Positions 46,804 through 56,513 are shown, counted from the stretch's first letter. The stretch is 64,000 nucleotides of DNA from Gammaproteobacteria bacterium (GCA_018812945.1 JAHJCM010000031.1:1-64000); one strand, 5' to 3'. Notes: a model not told the origin generated them from the sequence alone. Numbers and translations: made by a program.

Positions 46804-49257
46804 TTATTTCAATGCGGGGTTGAAGCCCCGTGATGTGCAAGGCAAACCATTGCACACGTCAATCAACGCACCCTGCTTTTTCAAGAACGCAGACTTCATG
46901 TCCATGTTTTTTTCTTCGTTTCGGGGGTGGCCGTGCGGATCGGCACCATAACCTGTGGTCATGGGTCGGTTGTCCAGCGGCGGCGGCGCACTACCATTGG
47001 GGTTTGCAGAACCATCGGCATTGGTCATGGGGCCGCTGTCCCACACGGTGAGTGCATTGCCTGCATGTGGATATTTTTTGATGCACGGTAAACCAAAATA
47101 CGGATGGTCATCCGGGTGCCTGCGCCCGAAAGACACATTCGGAAACTGCTCCTGCTCAGCGCGCACCGCTGGGTGGACCTGCTTCAGCACCGCACGCCCG
47201 CGTTGGGCAGACGGGCCACCCACCACCGCAGGGCATTGCAAGGGCGCTTCAATGGTTCGCGCCATGATTTCCGCGGTGTTCATATACACCTGGTGATCAG
47301 CAAACGCGGGCATCAATAACACCCGTTTGTTGGGTCGAGTACCTGGCAACTCCCTACCTGGTGCCAAACTCCATGCATAGCCATTGTTCTCGCCACGGTC
47401 CCACAGCATTTGAATCAGTGAAAGGATGAACTGTTGATCCAACGAGGCTGGGTATGCTTCATAAAACGCAGGGGCGTAGGGTGCAAAATCCACGGAGCGT
47501 TGCAACAAGGTGGAGTAAGCCATACCGGGCACGCCCAGTGTTGCGGCTTGAATGTCCGGCGAAATCGCTGTGACAGGCCCACCATTGATGCCGCCTTGCG
47601 AATTGCCATCGTAAAACAGTTCGCTGCGGTCAATCAGGCATTTGCCCTCTTTCTGAAAAGCGGGGTGAGTACAAAATCCATTCTCGGAAATCATGGCCCG
47701 ACCCAACATCGTGAAGTTCAAGAAGCCCTGTTGCAAACGATCGGTGAGGCGATTGAAGCCGCTGAAGTCCGTCAGCATCAACACCGTACTGGCCAAATCG
47801 CCGCCCGCCGCATCCCAGAAGGGATCGTATTTACGATTGTCATCGGGATCATCAGGCTGATTGCCCGTGGCCAAGCCTGCCCAATCCACCATGCAGAACA
47901 GGAAATTGTGGCGCTCGGCCATCACGCGCACATTCAAATCATAGGTGTTGCCTTCATCGCGAGAGCCCAGCAAACCATGACCATACAAGGACGCGCGCGC
48001 AGGTTCACCCGTGTCCAGATTTTTGCGCGCAATGGAGCATATAAAGGGCACACTGGCATTCGGCGTTAAGGGATTGCGCTGGGGCAAAGCAGTAGCCGGG
48101 CTACCGGTCGGCACCAGCGGATAGTTGTAGGTGCCACCCGACAGACAATTGGGGCTGGTGAGAAAACATGGCACATCAATGTGACCACGAATTCGTCTTG
48201 CGGTAATTTCACTGGCCGATCCGTTCTCCGGATTATCAATCACTGCATCAATCGTGAAGTTGGGCGATTGCGCAGCTGTCGCTTCGATGGACTCATCACG
48301 CGCATGAATCAGGCGTTCAGTCAGGTTCCTTTCTGATGCGACAGTGAAGTCCCAGGCAAGGTAAAGGTTTTCGCGTTCAACACCCGCCAGGTTCAGCACG
48401 CTGAAAATATTCTCCATCAGCGGCTTGCGCGCATTTTGCGCAGCATTCGCCAGCGGCGTGCCATCCCGGTAGGCCTTGAATACCGGGTTGGGCTGTAGGG
48501 TGTCGCCAGCACTGTTTTTCAGGTTGCGCATGGCCACGATGTAACGTCGCCCCGGTTCCAGATTTTTGGCCACCCGAATGACAAGCGCGGGGCCAGGATC
48601 TGCGTTTGGCAAGCCCAAGCGCCCCTGCGTGATGTTGGCATCCAGTTCAGCCCAAATCAGCTGCTTCTTCAAAGTCAACGTGTCAATCAACACAATGGGC
48701 TGATTGCGCTGCAAACTCGCTTCGATATTGGTAATGGGCACTGCGCCGGTTTTTTGCAAATCAAGCCCTGGTACACGCGTCAGAATGGGTTGGCCAGGAG
48801 AAAACCCGTCATTGCGATTCCAGTCAGTGGGATCGATGGGCTTGCCCGCAATGTTCTTGGGCATGGCCAACACATTCAAATTCACGCGCATCTTGGTGTC
48901 GGTTTGTGTGTCTGCGGTTGTGAAGTAATTGTTCGGAAATGGGAACAGACAGTAGGCCGGGTCCAGCGGATCACAGCGCTCGGCACCTGCAGGCGGAGCG
49001 CCGGTGCCGGCTGGCTCAGTTCGTACCACAGGGTCTTTAGGAAACAAGGGAGGCTCCGCACCCCCGCCACCATCATCGCCCCCGCCATCGCCAGGGTTGT
49101 CTGGATCTTCCGGATCCACCGGCGTGTCGGGTTCCTCCTCATTGGGATTGGTGATAGTGGGGTTGTCAGCCTGCGGCGAAGCTGAATCGCCCATGCACCC
49201 ACCCAATAGCAAAGCCCAAGCCAATACAATGGCTCCACCCCAGATTGTCGTCCTCAT
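46804..49257 (-). CDS. large lipase-like (alpha/beta-hydrolase) lipoprotein
   Basis: 817 aa; lipobox LLGGC; acidic/Gly linker; GxSxG-type elbow FYDGNSQGGINGG; CDPLDPAYCLFPFPNNYFT N-terminal block. Confidence 0.75.
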   Translation of the reverse strand: MRTTIWGGAIVLAWALLLGGCMGDSASPQADNPTITNPNEEEPDTPVDPEDPDNPGDGGGDDGGGGAEPPLFPKDPVVRTEPAGTGAPPAGAERCDPLDPAYCLFPFPNNYFTTADTQTDTKMRVNLNVLAMPKNIAGKPIDPTDWNRNDGFSPGQPILTRVPGLDLQKTGAVPITNIEASLQRNQPIVLIDTLTLKKQLIWAELDANITQGRLGLPNADPGPALVIRVAKNLEPGRRYIVAMRNLKNSAGDTLQPNPVFKAYRDGTPLANAAQNARKPLMENIFSVLNLAGVERENLYLAWDFTVASERNLTERLIHARDESIEATAAQSPNFTIDAVIDNPENGSASEITARRIRGHIDVPCFLTSPNCLSGGTYNYPLVPTGSPATALPQRNPLTPNASVPFICSIARKNLDTGEPARASLYGHGLLGSRDEGNTYDLNVRVMAERHNFLFCMVDWAGLATGNQPDDPDDNRKYDPFWDAAGGDLASTVLMLTDFSGFNRLTDRLQQGFLNFTMLGRAMISENGFCTHPAFQKEGKCLIDRSELFYDGNSQGGINGGPVTAISPDIQAATLGVPGMAYSTLLQRSVDFAPYAPAFYEAYPASLDQQFILSLIQMLWDRGENNGYAWSLAPGRELPGTRPNKRVLLMPAFADHQVYMNTAEIMARTIEAPLQCPAVVGGPSAQRGRAVLKQVHPAVRAEQEQFPNVSFGRRHPDDHPYFGLPCIKKYPHAGNALTVWDSGPMTNADGSANPNGSAPPPLDNRPMTTGYGADPHGHPRNEEKNMDMKSAFLKKQGALIDVCNGLPCTSRGFNPALK

Positions 49258-49297
49258 GTCTCTCTCTTTGTGCGTGGGGCCTTGTGTTCGACCCTTA

Positions 49298-49315
49298 AGT
49301 TACATTACTGTAACT
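49298..49315. promoter_or_regulatory. TetR operator candidate: AGTTACA-TTAC-TGTAACT
   Basis: Perfect 7-bp arms in the 126-bp divergent region between the lipase-like gene and tetR. Confidence 0.65.
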
Positions 49316-49383
49316 AGAGATTAGTTTATGAAGTTGTAATACGTCTAGTGTAGTTTTTCCATAGTAAATTCAACGAGTTAACA

Positions 49384-49989
49384 ATGTTAAAACCAGTGCA
49401 AACCCGCATGAAACCTGAGGACAGAGAACGTCAACTGCTCGAAGTTGCGCAGCGGATGTTTGTGGAAAGGGGTTACCAAGGCACAGCCATGGAAGACATT
49501 GCGAGGGCGGCTGGCGTGACCCGGCCCGTGGTGTACAAACTGTTTGGCAACAAGGACGGCATTTACCTTGCTTGCTTGAAGAAAGCGCGGGAAGTGCTGA
49601 ACAGTTACATCATTGAGCGTGCTCTCGAGGGCAACGGTCTTCAGGGTCGCTTGCGCGGCGGCATCGAGGGTTATTTTTCATTTGTCGAATTCGAGAGGGA
49701 CGCATTTCGATTTCTCTACGACAGTGGTGCAGCTGTGGCTGGCCCAGCGGCGCAAGCCGCAGGTCAATTGCGCTTCGACACAGTGAACCGCATCGCTTTT
49801 TTACTGGGTGATTTAAAAGGTGTTATGCCGGAAGAAGAAATTGTGGCCACTGCCCACGCTTTGTCTGGCGCGGGCGAGCAACTGGCCAAATGGTGGTTAA
49901 CCCAACCCGCTTTGCCCAAAGCCACGGTGGTGAACACCATGTTTAATTTGCTTTGGGCGGGCTTGGTCAATCACCAACATAATGCTTAA
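49384..49989 (+). CDS. TetR/AcrR family transcriptional regulator
   Basis: 201 aa; MFVERGYQGTAMEDIARAAGVTRPVVYKLFGNKDGIYLACL. Confidence 0.93.
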   Translation: MLKPVQTRMKPEDRERQLLEVAQRMFVERGYQGTAMEDIARAAGVTRPVVYKLFGNKDGIYLACLKKAREVLNSYIIERALEGNGLQGRLRGGIEGYFSFVEFERDAFRFLYDSGAAVAGPAAQAAGQLRFDTVNRIAFLLGDLKGVMPEEEIVATAHALSGAGEQLAKWWLTQPALPKATVVNTMFNLLWAGLVNHQHNA

Positions 49990-51332
49990 GGTGCAGGCGC
50001 ACTCGAGAAATCAAAGTTGTTGGTGATGACTTCACGGGGAGAATCTGTGGTGCCCACAAATTCGGGGTTAAAGTTGGCGGCAGCCATCTGTACCACCGGT
50101 GTTAAGTCCACTGGTTCTGCTATCGCCATCACTGTGTATTCGCCCTCCACACCGCTGTCGGCACTGAAGTTGAACACACCAGTGGCTGTGTAGGGGGCCA
50201 CCTGAGGCGCATCCACCGGCAAAGTGAATGAATACCCTGCGGTGTCACCCATGCCAGTCATTACACCGCCGGAATCAAATGTTTCGAATGACAACTGGGC
50301 CGAATTGATCAACACCGTAGCACCCTCAGTCAAGGTTTGCGTGATTTCAACAAAAGTGGCGGGTTTTACATCGTCCGTATTGGTCACGGTTCCTACAGCA
50401 TCACCTTCTACAGTAGCTGGAAGCAGCGCAATTTCATTTTGATCACCCGCGGTAACCGAATCAAAATCCAAATTCACTAGCTGACCTTCGGGAACTACGA
50501 CATCGGTGACCACCTTGGTAATAAAACCCGATGCAGTGAACACCAAATCGTAAGTGCCAGGAGGAACCTGGGACAAAACAAATCTACCATTGGCGGCCAG
50601 GTCTGTTGATTCAATTGGCGCTGTCGCGCGCACCACCTCGCCATCTTGCTGCAAAGAAATACTGACGCCCTCGGGCACCAGTGCATCGGCTACACTGCCA
50701 CGCACGCCAGACGACAAGCGTGGAATTGCGGTCAGCACTGGTTTCAGCAAGTAGTTACCAGAATTTCCCGCTTCAACCACTGACTTGCATGCATCGAAAT
50801 CAATCAAGAGATCGGCAACCTGCCCTTCAGCCACATCAATGCCCACATTAATTTTCACGCCGCTTTGTTGACCACTGGGAGTTTTCAAGTCTTCGAAGCC
50901 ACCCGCACTGAACACCACATGGTTGGGTGCACGTGTGGGGTCAGCATCCGGATCAAAGTCAATGTTTGTAGGGTCGGCCGTGGCATTGTCCACCAACACA
51001 AAACGAACCTGCTGAATTCGCCCGACCGGCAAGGTGATTTCACCCAGTTCTTCAATCACGCCGTTTTGCAAATCAAGTAAATCAATCTGGCGTGGCTGGT
51101 CCAACACAATCTCAGACCAACCGCCACCGTCGGGGCTGGCCGTGGCGCTGCTGTTGACCCGAATTCGGTCCACTGTCACAAACACATTGTCGTAACCACA
51201 AGACGGCGCGTCGGTCATGGCGGTGCGCAGCGTTCCTGTGGCGGCAGAATCGCCGCCGCCGCAAGCTGCTACAAACAAGGCGGCACAAGTAACCGCCAGG
51301 GCGCTTTGGATGTATGTTTTCCCCTTTCGCAT
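49986..51332 (-). CDS. DUF4382 domain-containing protein
   Basis: 448 aa; signal peptide/lipobox VAAC; GTLRTAMTDAPSCGYDNVFVTVDRIRVNSSA...RQIDLLDLQNG; carboxypeptidase-regulatory-like domain VPPGTYDLVFTASGFITKVVTDVVV. Confidence 0.85.
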   Translation of the reverse strand: MRKGKTYIQSALAVTCAALFVAACGGGDSAATGTLRTAMTDAPSCGYDNVFVTVDRIRVNSSATASPDGGGWSEIVLDQPRQIDLLDLQNGVIEELGEITLPVGRIQQVRFVLVDNATADPTNIDFDPDADPTRAPNHVVFSAGGFEDLKTPSGQQSGVKINVGIDVAEGQVADLLIDFDACKSVVEAGNSGNYLLKPVLTAIPRLSSGVRGSVADALVPEGVSISLQQDGEVVRATAPIESTDLAANGRFVLSQVPPGTYDLVFTASGFITKVVTDVVVPEGQLVNLDFDSVTAGDQNEIALLPATVEGDAVGTVTNTDDVKPATFVEITQTLTEGATVLINSAQLSFETFDSGGVMTGMGDTAGYSFTLPVDAPQVAPYTATGVFNFSADSGVEGEYTVMAIAEPVDLTPVVQMAAANFNPEFVGTTDSPREVITNNFDFSSAPAP

Positions 51333-51648
51333 TGCTATCTCCTTGAATGTCCGCTTGAAATTAGATCTGAGCAGATTCGGACTATCCCTGTTTAACGCGT
51401 CAAAAGGAAAAGCTGTTTACCCGTGTCGCAACGAATAATTGTGCACCACAACATATCATTCTCAAAAATCAGGAAATCTCGAAAATAATCTATCTTTTTT
51501 AGAGCTCAGTTTCAAAATAATTCTCAATCTCAATTTCTTAACATACCCAACAAACCCTTTTCCCTTATGGATTAGAAGGTTAGAGTCGATTCAAGACAAC
51601 AATCAGAACGATAGCTAATTTGCATTAATGAAATTATTCAATTAACTT

Positions 51649-51677
51649 TTGCAATCGCACAATTTATTCGTTAAAAT
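51649..51677 (+). promoter_or_regulatory. sigma-70 promoter candidate for ahpC: TTGCAA-N17-TAAAAT
   Basis: TTGCAA 51649-51654, TAAAAT 51672-51677; overlaps ATCGCA...TGCGAT inverted repeat. Confidence 0.5.
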
Positions 51678-51727
51678 TGCGATGAATTAATTTACTGACT
51701 GTTCATTAACTTTTTGGAGGACTTCAA

Positions 51728-52291
51728 ATGTCTCTGATCAACACCACAATCAAGCCATTCAAAGCCACTGCTTACTGGAACGGCAAAGAAATCAACCTGA
51801 CCGAAGCCGACGTGCTGGGCAAGTGGTCTGTGTTCTTCTTCTACCCCGCTGACTTCACATTCGTGTGCCCCACTGAACTGGGCGACCTGGCTGACCAGTA
51901 CGAGGAACTGAAGGCCATGGGCGTTGAAGTGTTCTCTGTGTCAACCGACACCCACTTCACACACAAAGCCTGGGCCGACGCCACAGAAACCATCGGCAAA
52001 ATCCGTTTCCCAATGATTGGTGACCCCACCGGTCAAATTACACGCAACTTCGGTGTGATGATCGAAGAAGAAGGTTTGGCACTGCGCGGTACTTTTGTTC
52101 TCGACCCACAGGGCGTGATCAAAGTGATGGAAGTGCACGACCTTGGCATTGGCCGTGACGCATCTGAACTGAAGCGCAAGATTCAAGCCGCACAGTACAT
52201 CGCCAAGAATCCTGGCCAGGCTTGCCCTGCCAAGTGGAAGGAAGGCGACGCCGCCTTGACTCCATCACTGGACCTGGTTGGCAAAATCTAA
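51728..52291 (+). CDS. ahpC: alkyl hydroperoxide reductase subunit C (peroxiredoxin)
   Basis: 187 aa; [25 protein letters not shown]; resolving-Cys [13 protein letters not shown]. Confidence 0.97.
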   Translation: MSLINTTIKPFKATAYWNGKEINLTEADVLGKWSVFFFYPADFTFVCPTELGDLADQYEELKAMGVEVFSVSTDTHFTHKAWADATETIGKIRFPMIGDPTGQITRNFGVMIEEEGLALRGTFVLDPQGVIKVMEVHDLGIGRDASELKRKIQAAQYIAKNPGQACPAKWKEGDAALTPSLDLVGKI

Positions 52292-52323
52292 ATTCAAATT
52301 ACCTTTGAATTTTTAGCAGTAAA

Positions 52324-52344
52324 CCGCTCCCCACAAGGGAGCGG
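52324..52344. other. intercistronic hairpin between ahpC and ahpF: CCGCTCCC-CACAA-GGGAGCGG
   Basis: Perfect 8-bp stem, 5-nt loop, no following T-run. Confidence 0.7.
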
Positions 52345-52432
52345 CCTCATGTTCAAAAAAACCTGAAGAACATCCCCGGAGTACCCCATGCTCGACGCAA
52401 ACATCAAATAACAACTGAAGACCTATCTGCAA

Positions 52433-53968
52433 ATGCTGCGCCACCCCATTGAATTGGTGGCCTCGCTGGACAACAGCGACAAGGCACGCGATATGGAACA
52501 GCTGGTGCAAGAAATCGCGGAATGCTCAGACAAAGTGTCTGTGCGCCTGGACGGCAACTACAACCTGCGCCCCTCATTCTCAATTACCAAGCAAGGTGAG
52601 GAAGGCCGCGTGCGTTTTGCCGGTTTGCCCATGGGACACGAATTCACCTCACTGCTACTGGGCCTGCTGCATGTGGGTGGCCATCCACCCAAGGTGGAGG
52701 CAGACGTAATCGAACAAATCAAAGGCTTGCAGGCGCCTGCAAACGGCGGTCATTTTGAAACCGTCATTTCACTGAGCTGCCACAACTGTCCCGACGTTGT
52801 GCAAGCCTTCAACACCATTGCCGCATTGAACCCGGCATTTAGCCACACCATGATTGATGGCGGCATGTTCCAACCACTCGTGGAACAACGCAAGGTGATG
52901 GCAGTGCCCACCGTGTTTCAAGGTAGCAATAGCGCAACCGGCAACAGCACCGAAAGTTTTGGTTCCGGCCGCATGACCCTGGAAGAAATTGTTGCAAAGC
53001 TGGACACCGGTGCTGCTGAAAAGGATGCAGCCAAACTGAATGCCAAAGGCGAGTTTGATGTGCTGATTGTGGGCGGTGGCCCCGCCGGCGCAGCCGCCGC
53101 AATTTATGCTGCGCGCAAAGGCGTGAAAACCGGCATTGTCACCGAGCGCTTCGGTGGCCAGGTTCTGGACACACTGGGCATTGAAAACTTCATTTCCGTG
53201 AAAGAAACAGAGGGCCCCAAGCTGGTGGCTGCACTGGAACAGCACGTGAAGGAATACGACATCGACGTGATGAACCTGCAACGCGCCAAAGGCCTGCAGA
53301 AACTCGCCGACGGCAAGGTTGAAGTTGAACTGGAAAACGGTGCCAAGCTGACCAGCAAAAGCATCATTTTGAGTACCGGCGCACGCTGGCGCGAAATGAA
53401 TGTGCCAGGCGAAGCCGAGTACCGCAACAAGGGCGTGGCCTACTGCCCGCACTGCGATGGCCCGCTTTACAAAGGCAAGCGCGTGGCGGTGATTGGTGGT
53501 GGCAACAGCGGCGTAGAGGCCGCCATTGACCTGGCCGGCATTGTGAAAGAAGTCACCTTGTTTGAATTCGACACCAAGCTGAAGGCAGATGCCGTATTGC
53601 AGAAAAAACTGTACAGCCTGCCGAATGTGAAAGTGATCTTGAATGCACTGACCACCGAGGTGAATGGCGACGGCAGCAAGGTGTACGGCTTAAGCTACAA
53701 AGACCGCGCTACCGATGAGGTAAAGCAGGTTGAACTGGAAGGTATTTTTGTTCAAATCGGCTTGCTTCCCAACACCGACTGGCTGAAAGGCACACTGGAG
53801 TTGAGCAAGTACGGTGAAATCGTGGTTGACCACAAAGGCCACACCAGCATGGAAGGCGTATTTGCTGCAGGCGACTGCACAACAGCACCTTACAAGCAGA
53901 TCATCATCGCCATGGGTGAAGGTGCAAATGCTTCACTGGCCGCGTTTGATCATTTGATTCGACAGTAA
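52433..53968 (+). CDS. ahpF: alkyl hydroperoxide reductase subunit F; annotated ORF starts after an in-frame TAA (52409-52411) in the canonical N-terminus starting at 52388
   Basis: [63 protein letters not shown]; upstream frame reads MLDANIK*QLKTYLQ. Confidence 0.93.
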   Translation: MLRHPIELVASLDNSDKARDMEQLVQEIAECSDKVSVRLDGNYNLRPSFSITKQGEEGRVRFAGLPMGHEFTSLLLGLLHVGGHPPKVEADVIEQIKGLQAPANGGHFETVISLSCHNCPDVVQAFNTIAALNPAFSHTMIDGGMFQPLVEQRKVMAVPTVFQGSNSATGNSTESFGSGRMTLEEIVAKLDTGAAEKDAAKLNAKGEFDVLIVGGGPAGAAAAIYAARKGVKTGIVTERFGGQVLDTLGIENFISVKETEGPKLVAALEQHVKEYDIDVMNLQRAKGLQKLADGKVEVELENGAKLTSKSIILSTGARWREMNVPGEAEYRNKGVAYCPHCDGPLYKGKRVAVIGGGNSGVEAAIDLAGIVKEVTLFEFDTKLKADAVLQKKLYSLPNVKVILNALTTEVNGDGSKVYGLSYKDRATDEVKQVELEGIFVQIGLLPNTDWLKGTLELSKYGEIVVDHKGHTSMEGVFAAGDCTTAPYKQIIIAMGEGANASLAAFDHLIRQ

Positions 53969-53986
53969 AGTCGCTCGATATAAAAC

Positions 53987-54016
53987 GCCCGCAGGTGTTG
54001 ATCTGCGGGCTTTTTT
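53987..54016 (+). terminator. intrinsic terminator after ahpF
   Basis: GCCCGCAG-GTGTTGAT-CTGCGGGC-TTTTTT. Confidence 0.9.
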
Positions 54017-54039
54017 ATTGACAACTTTTTTGAGCATAC

Positions 54040-54351
54040 CTAAAAAGGCCAGAATGATTTCACCATGCGCGGCTTGTTGGCTAAAAGTAGGGCCACCGCC
54101 ACAGCAGACCCAACCATCAACATGATCCACACCAGCGCCGCAATGGAAGGCCTGTCTGCGACCAAACACATCACCAGCGACGCAACAAGGGAAAGATAAC
54201 CCAACAGCTTCAACACCGTTCGAGGTGGTTGGCTATCAGCCAAGGGAATCTGCTTCACTTGTGCCCAATGTACATCCATGGACAAGGCCAGCCAGGCCAT
54301 ACCCACAAGGCTGAGCAAAGCGGCGGCAGTTAGATAAAATGCTTCAGGCAT
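54040..54351 (-). CDS. DUF3325-like small membrane protein
   Basis: MPEAFYLTAAALLSLVGMAWLALSMDVHWAQV...; overlaps end of PepSY gene; internal ATG preferred. Confidence 0.75.
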   Translation of the reverse strand: MPEAFYLTAAALLSLVGMAWLALSMDVHWAQVKQIPLADSQPPRTVLKLLGYLSLVASLVMCLVADRPSIAALVWIMLMVGSAVAVALLLANKPRMVKSFWPF

Positions 54352-56065
54352 GGGCCACCTCACCCGTGTCAGATCCAGATTTTTTTTCAGTTTTCCTAAC
54401 CGGCACATCCGCACCACGCTCTCGGCGTGCAAGTTTCAATGCAGCCCAGCCGCTCACCACCGCACACGCCAACAAGCTCAAATCAACGCCTGCGACAGGC
54501 CAATACGTGTCGGTGAAAATTGTTTTGAACAAATGGTCGCCAGTGGTGGCCCAGTTCAACAGAACCGCTGAAATACTGAGCACTACTACTCCCCAGCATT
54601 GCTCACGCCAGGCCGGGTTGAACAAACCAAGTGCAACGGGCGCACTGCGAACGTAAGCATGAACAAAGCTAAGGCCCCACACAGTCCAGAATGCAGCTTT
54701 TTCCCAATCGGCCTTGCCCAACATGTCGGCGGGCAAAATTCGATTGATGACCAGCATGCCGACTGCGGCCATCAACATGCCAGTCACTGTAGTAACGGCC
54801 AATGAATCGACCACACGGCTGCCATTGCTGCCGCTTTTTGCATGTTGGGATTTTCGTTTTTCAACGAAGAAAATAAAACCAGTCGCAATACACACGGCAC
54901 CGAGCAAGCCACCCAACACATACAGCCAACGCAAGAACCAGTGCTCAAAGTGCTGCAAATGCAAGCCCGTCAGGAACTCATTCACCTCAGATACCAGCGT
55001 GCGTGGTGGGTCTTCACTGAGCACTTCACCCGTGCTGGTTTTAAAATGAATGCCCTCGCCCACCAAGGCCACGCGGTCACTGCCAGCGCGGTAAATGCTC
55101 ACATAACTGTTGGCATCGCCTACGTGGTGCATCACCAGAAAACCAACTTCACCCGCCATGTCGCGGGCTGCCCAACGGCGTTTGGCCTCCTCAACCATGG
55201 CATCCACACTGCTCATGGTGCCTGGCACACCCGCTGCATCATGCGGCAAACCGGTCGCGGCCGCCTCGTGAATTTCATGCTGCTTGTGCAGGGGGTCAAG
55301 CAGAGTGCTGGTCACCGGCAGGAAATAAAAACTGGCAAAAATAACCAATCCCGTGAATGCAAAAAAGAAATGAAAAGGCAAAGCCACCACACCAGTCAGG
55401 TTGTGCAAATCCAGGCTGGCACGTTGTGTTCGCTTCCAGGGCCGGAAGGTGAAAAACTCACGGAACACCTTGCGATGCATGATGACACCGGTGACCAAGG
55501 CCGCAAGCATCATCAATGCGGCCAGGCCCACAATCCAGATACCCAGGTTTTTCCACTTCAATTGCAAGCTGTAGTGCATGGGGTAAAACCAGTGGCTGCC
55601 AATTTTCAACTTGTCATCAGGCAACACCGCGCCAGTTCGGGGGTCCAGCGTCACATTCTTGTGAATGTGGTTGTGGTCTTCCGGGTTTTTCGCCAAAGGC
55701 ACACCATAACCCACACCGGCCGCCAACACAGGATCACGGTGGGTCACATAAGCCCAGTATTCATCGACTGGCAGTTCACTGCGCGGTGTCATCTCGCCTT
55801 TGGCGGGGTCGTGCAGCCTGGGCATGTTGGTGGCGTAGTCCACCTCATCGGGCTCAAGTTGTTGCAAAGCAGGTAACAACACCTTGTCAAAAGATGGCAT
55901 GGGCTGCGCGTCGAACCGTGTTTCAGGAATGGCCCAACGGTCGATTTCCCGATCAAACACCGACAACGATCCAAAGAAAAAACAGACCATCAACACAAAG
56001 CCCAACACCAAACCAAACCAGGTGTGAACCCAGGTCATGGACAATCGAAAATTACTGAACACCAA
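54344..56065 (-). CDS. PepSY-associated TM helix domain protein (siderophore/iron-uptake associated)
   Basis: 573 aa; MTWVHTWFGLVLGFVLMVCFFFGSLSVFDREIDRW; DLHNLTGVVALPFHFFFAFTGLVIF. Confidence 0.9.
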   Translation of the reverse strand: MVFSNFRLSMTWVHTWFGLVLGFVLMVCFFFGSLSVFDREIDRWAIPETRFDAQPMPSFDKVLLPALQQLEPDEVDYATNMPRLHDPAKGEMTPRSELPVDEYWAYVTHRDPVLAAGVGYGVPLAKNPEDHNHIHKNVTLDPRTGAVLPDDKLKIGSHWFYPMHYSLQLKWKNLGIWIVGLAALMMLAALVTGVIMHRKVFREFFTFRPWKRTQRASLDLHNLTGVVALPFHFFFAFTGLVIFASFYFLPVTSTLLDPLHKQHEIHEAAATGLPHDAAGVPGTMSSVDAMVEEAKRRWAARDMAGEVGFLVMHHVGDANSYVSIYRAGSDRVALVGEGIHFKTSTGEVLSEDPPRTLVSEVNEFLTGLHLQHFEHWFLRWLYVLGGLLGAVCIATGFIFFVEKRKSQHAKSGSNGSRVVDSLAVTTVTGMLMAAVGMLVINRILPADMLGKADWEKAAFWTVWGLSFVHAYVRSAPVALGLFNPAWREQCWGVVVLSISAVLLNWATTGDHLFKTIFTDTYWPVAGVDLSLLACAVVSGWAALKLARRERGADVPVRKTEKKSGSDTGEVAHA

Positions 56066-56074
56066 CCTTCCCCT

Positions 56075-56374
56075 TCAAGACAGCATGCTCTGCTGAATTA
56101 ACCAGGCCGACAGGGTCATCAACGCCCCACCACCTGCCAACACAGCCCACACACGGGCAACACTGCTGCTGGCAAAAGCCCACAGAAACACGCCAAGAAA
56201 CACCAGAAATGCAAGCATGAAAACGCCGGTTTCGGCTTCATGAAAATCAACACCGAGCGCGGCAAGGCCCGCAATGCCCAAAGATGAAAAGCCCCAAGTG
56301 AAGACGTAGCCTCCCAACACCGCCGACAACACCCGATTCACAACCCAATAATTAAGCCTGTCGACCTTATTCAT
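56075..56374 (-). CDS. DUF3649-like small membrane protein (iron uptake)
   Basis: 99 aa; NYWVVNRVLSAVLGGYVFTWGFSSLGIAGLAALG; synteny with PepSY/DUF3325. Confidence 0.75.
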   Translation of the reverse strand: MNKVDRLNYWVVNRVLSAVLGGYVFTWGFSSLGIAGLAALGVDFHEAETGVFMLAFLVFLGVFLWAFASSSVARVWAVLAGGGALMTLSAWLIQQSMLS

Positions 56375-56403
56375 GCATTAAACACTCACATTTTTGAATG
56401 AAT

Positions 56404-56422
56404 AGTAATGATAATTATTCTT
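56404..56422. promoter_or_regulatory. Fur box candidate upstream of the iron module
   Basis: AGTAATGATAATTATTCTT matches GATAATGATAATCATTATC at 14 of 19 positions; ~30 bp upstream of the 56374 start. Confidence 0.65.
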
Positions 56423-56513
56423 ACTTATTTAATCAATTGATCAAGCGATTTAATTTGCCGATTGATCTGCTACGATCAGGGCCTTGCAGTTCACATTGAT
56501 GATCAACATGCCT

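Noticed and set aside
52769-53452. 227-aa minus-strand ORF inside ahpF
   Set aside because: Antisense shadow of a highly conserved gene
54842-55876. 344-aa plus-strand ORF opposite the PepSY gene
   Set aside because: Antisense shadow; the opposite strand matches the PepSY-TM family pattern
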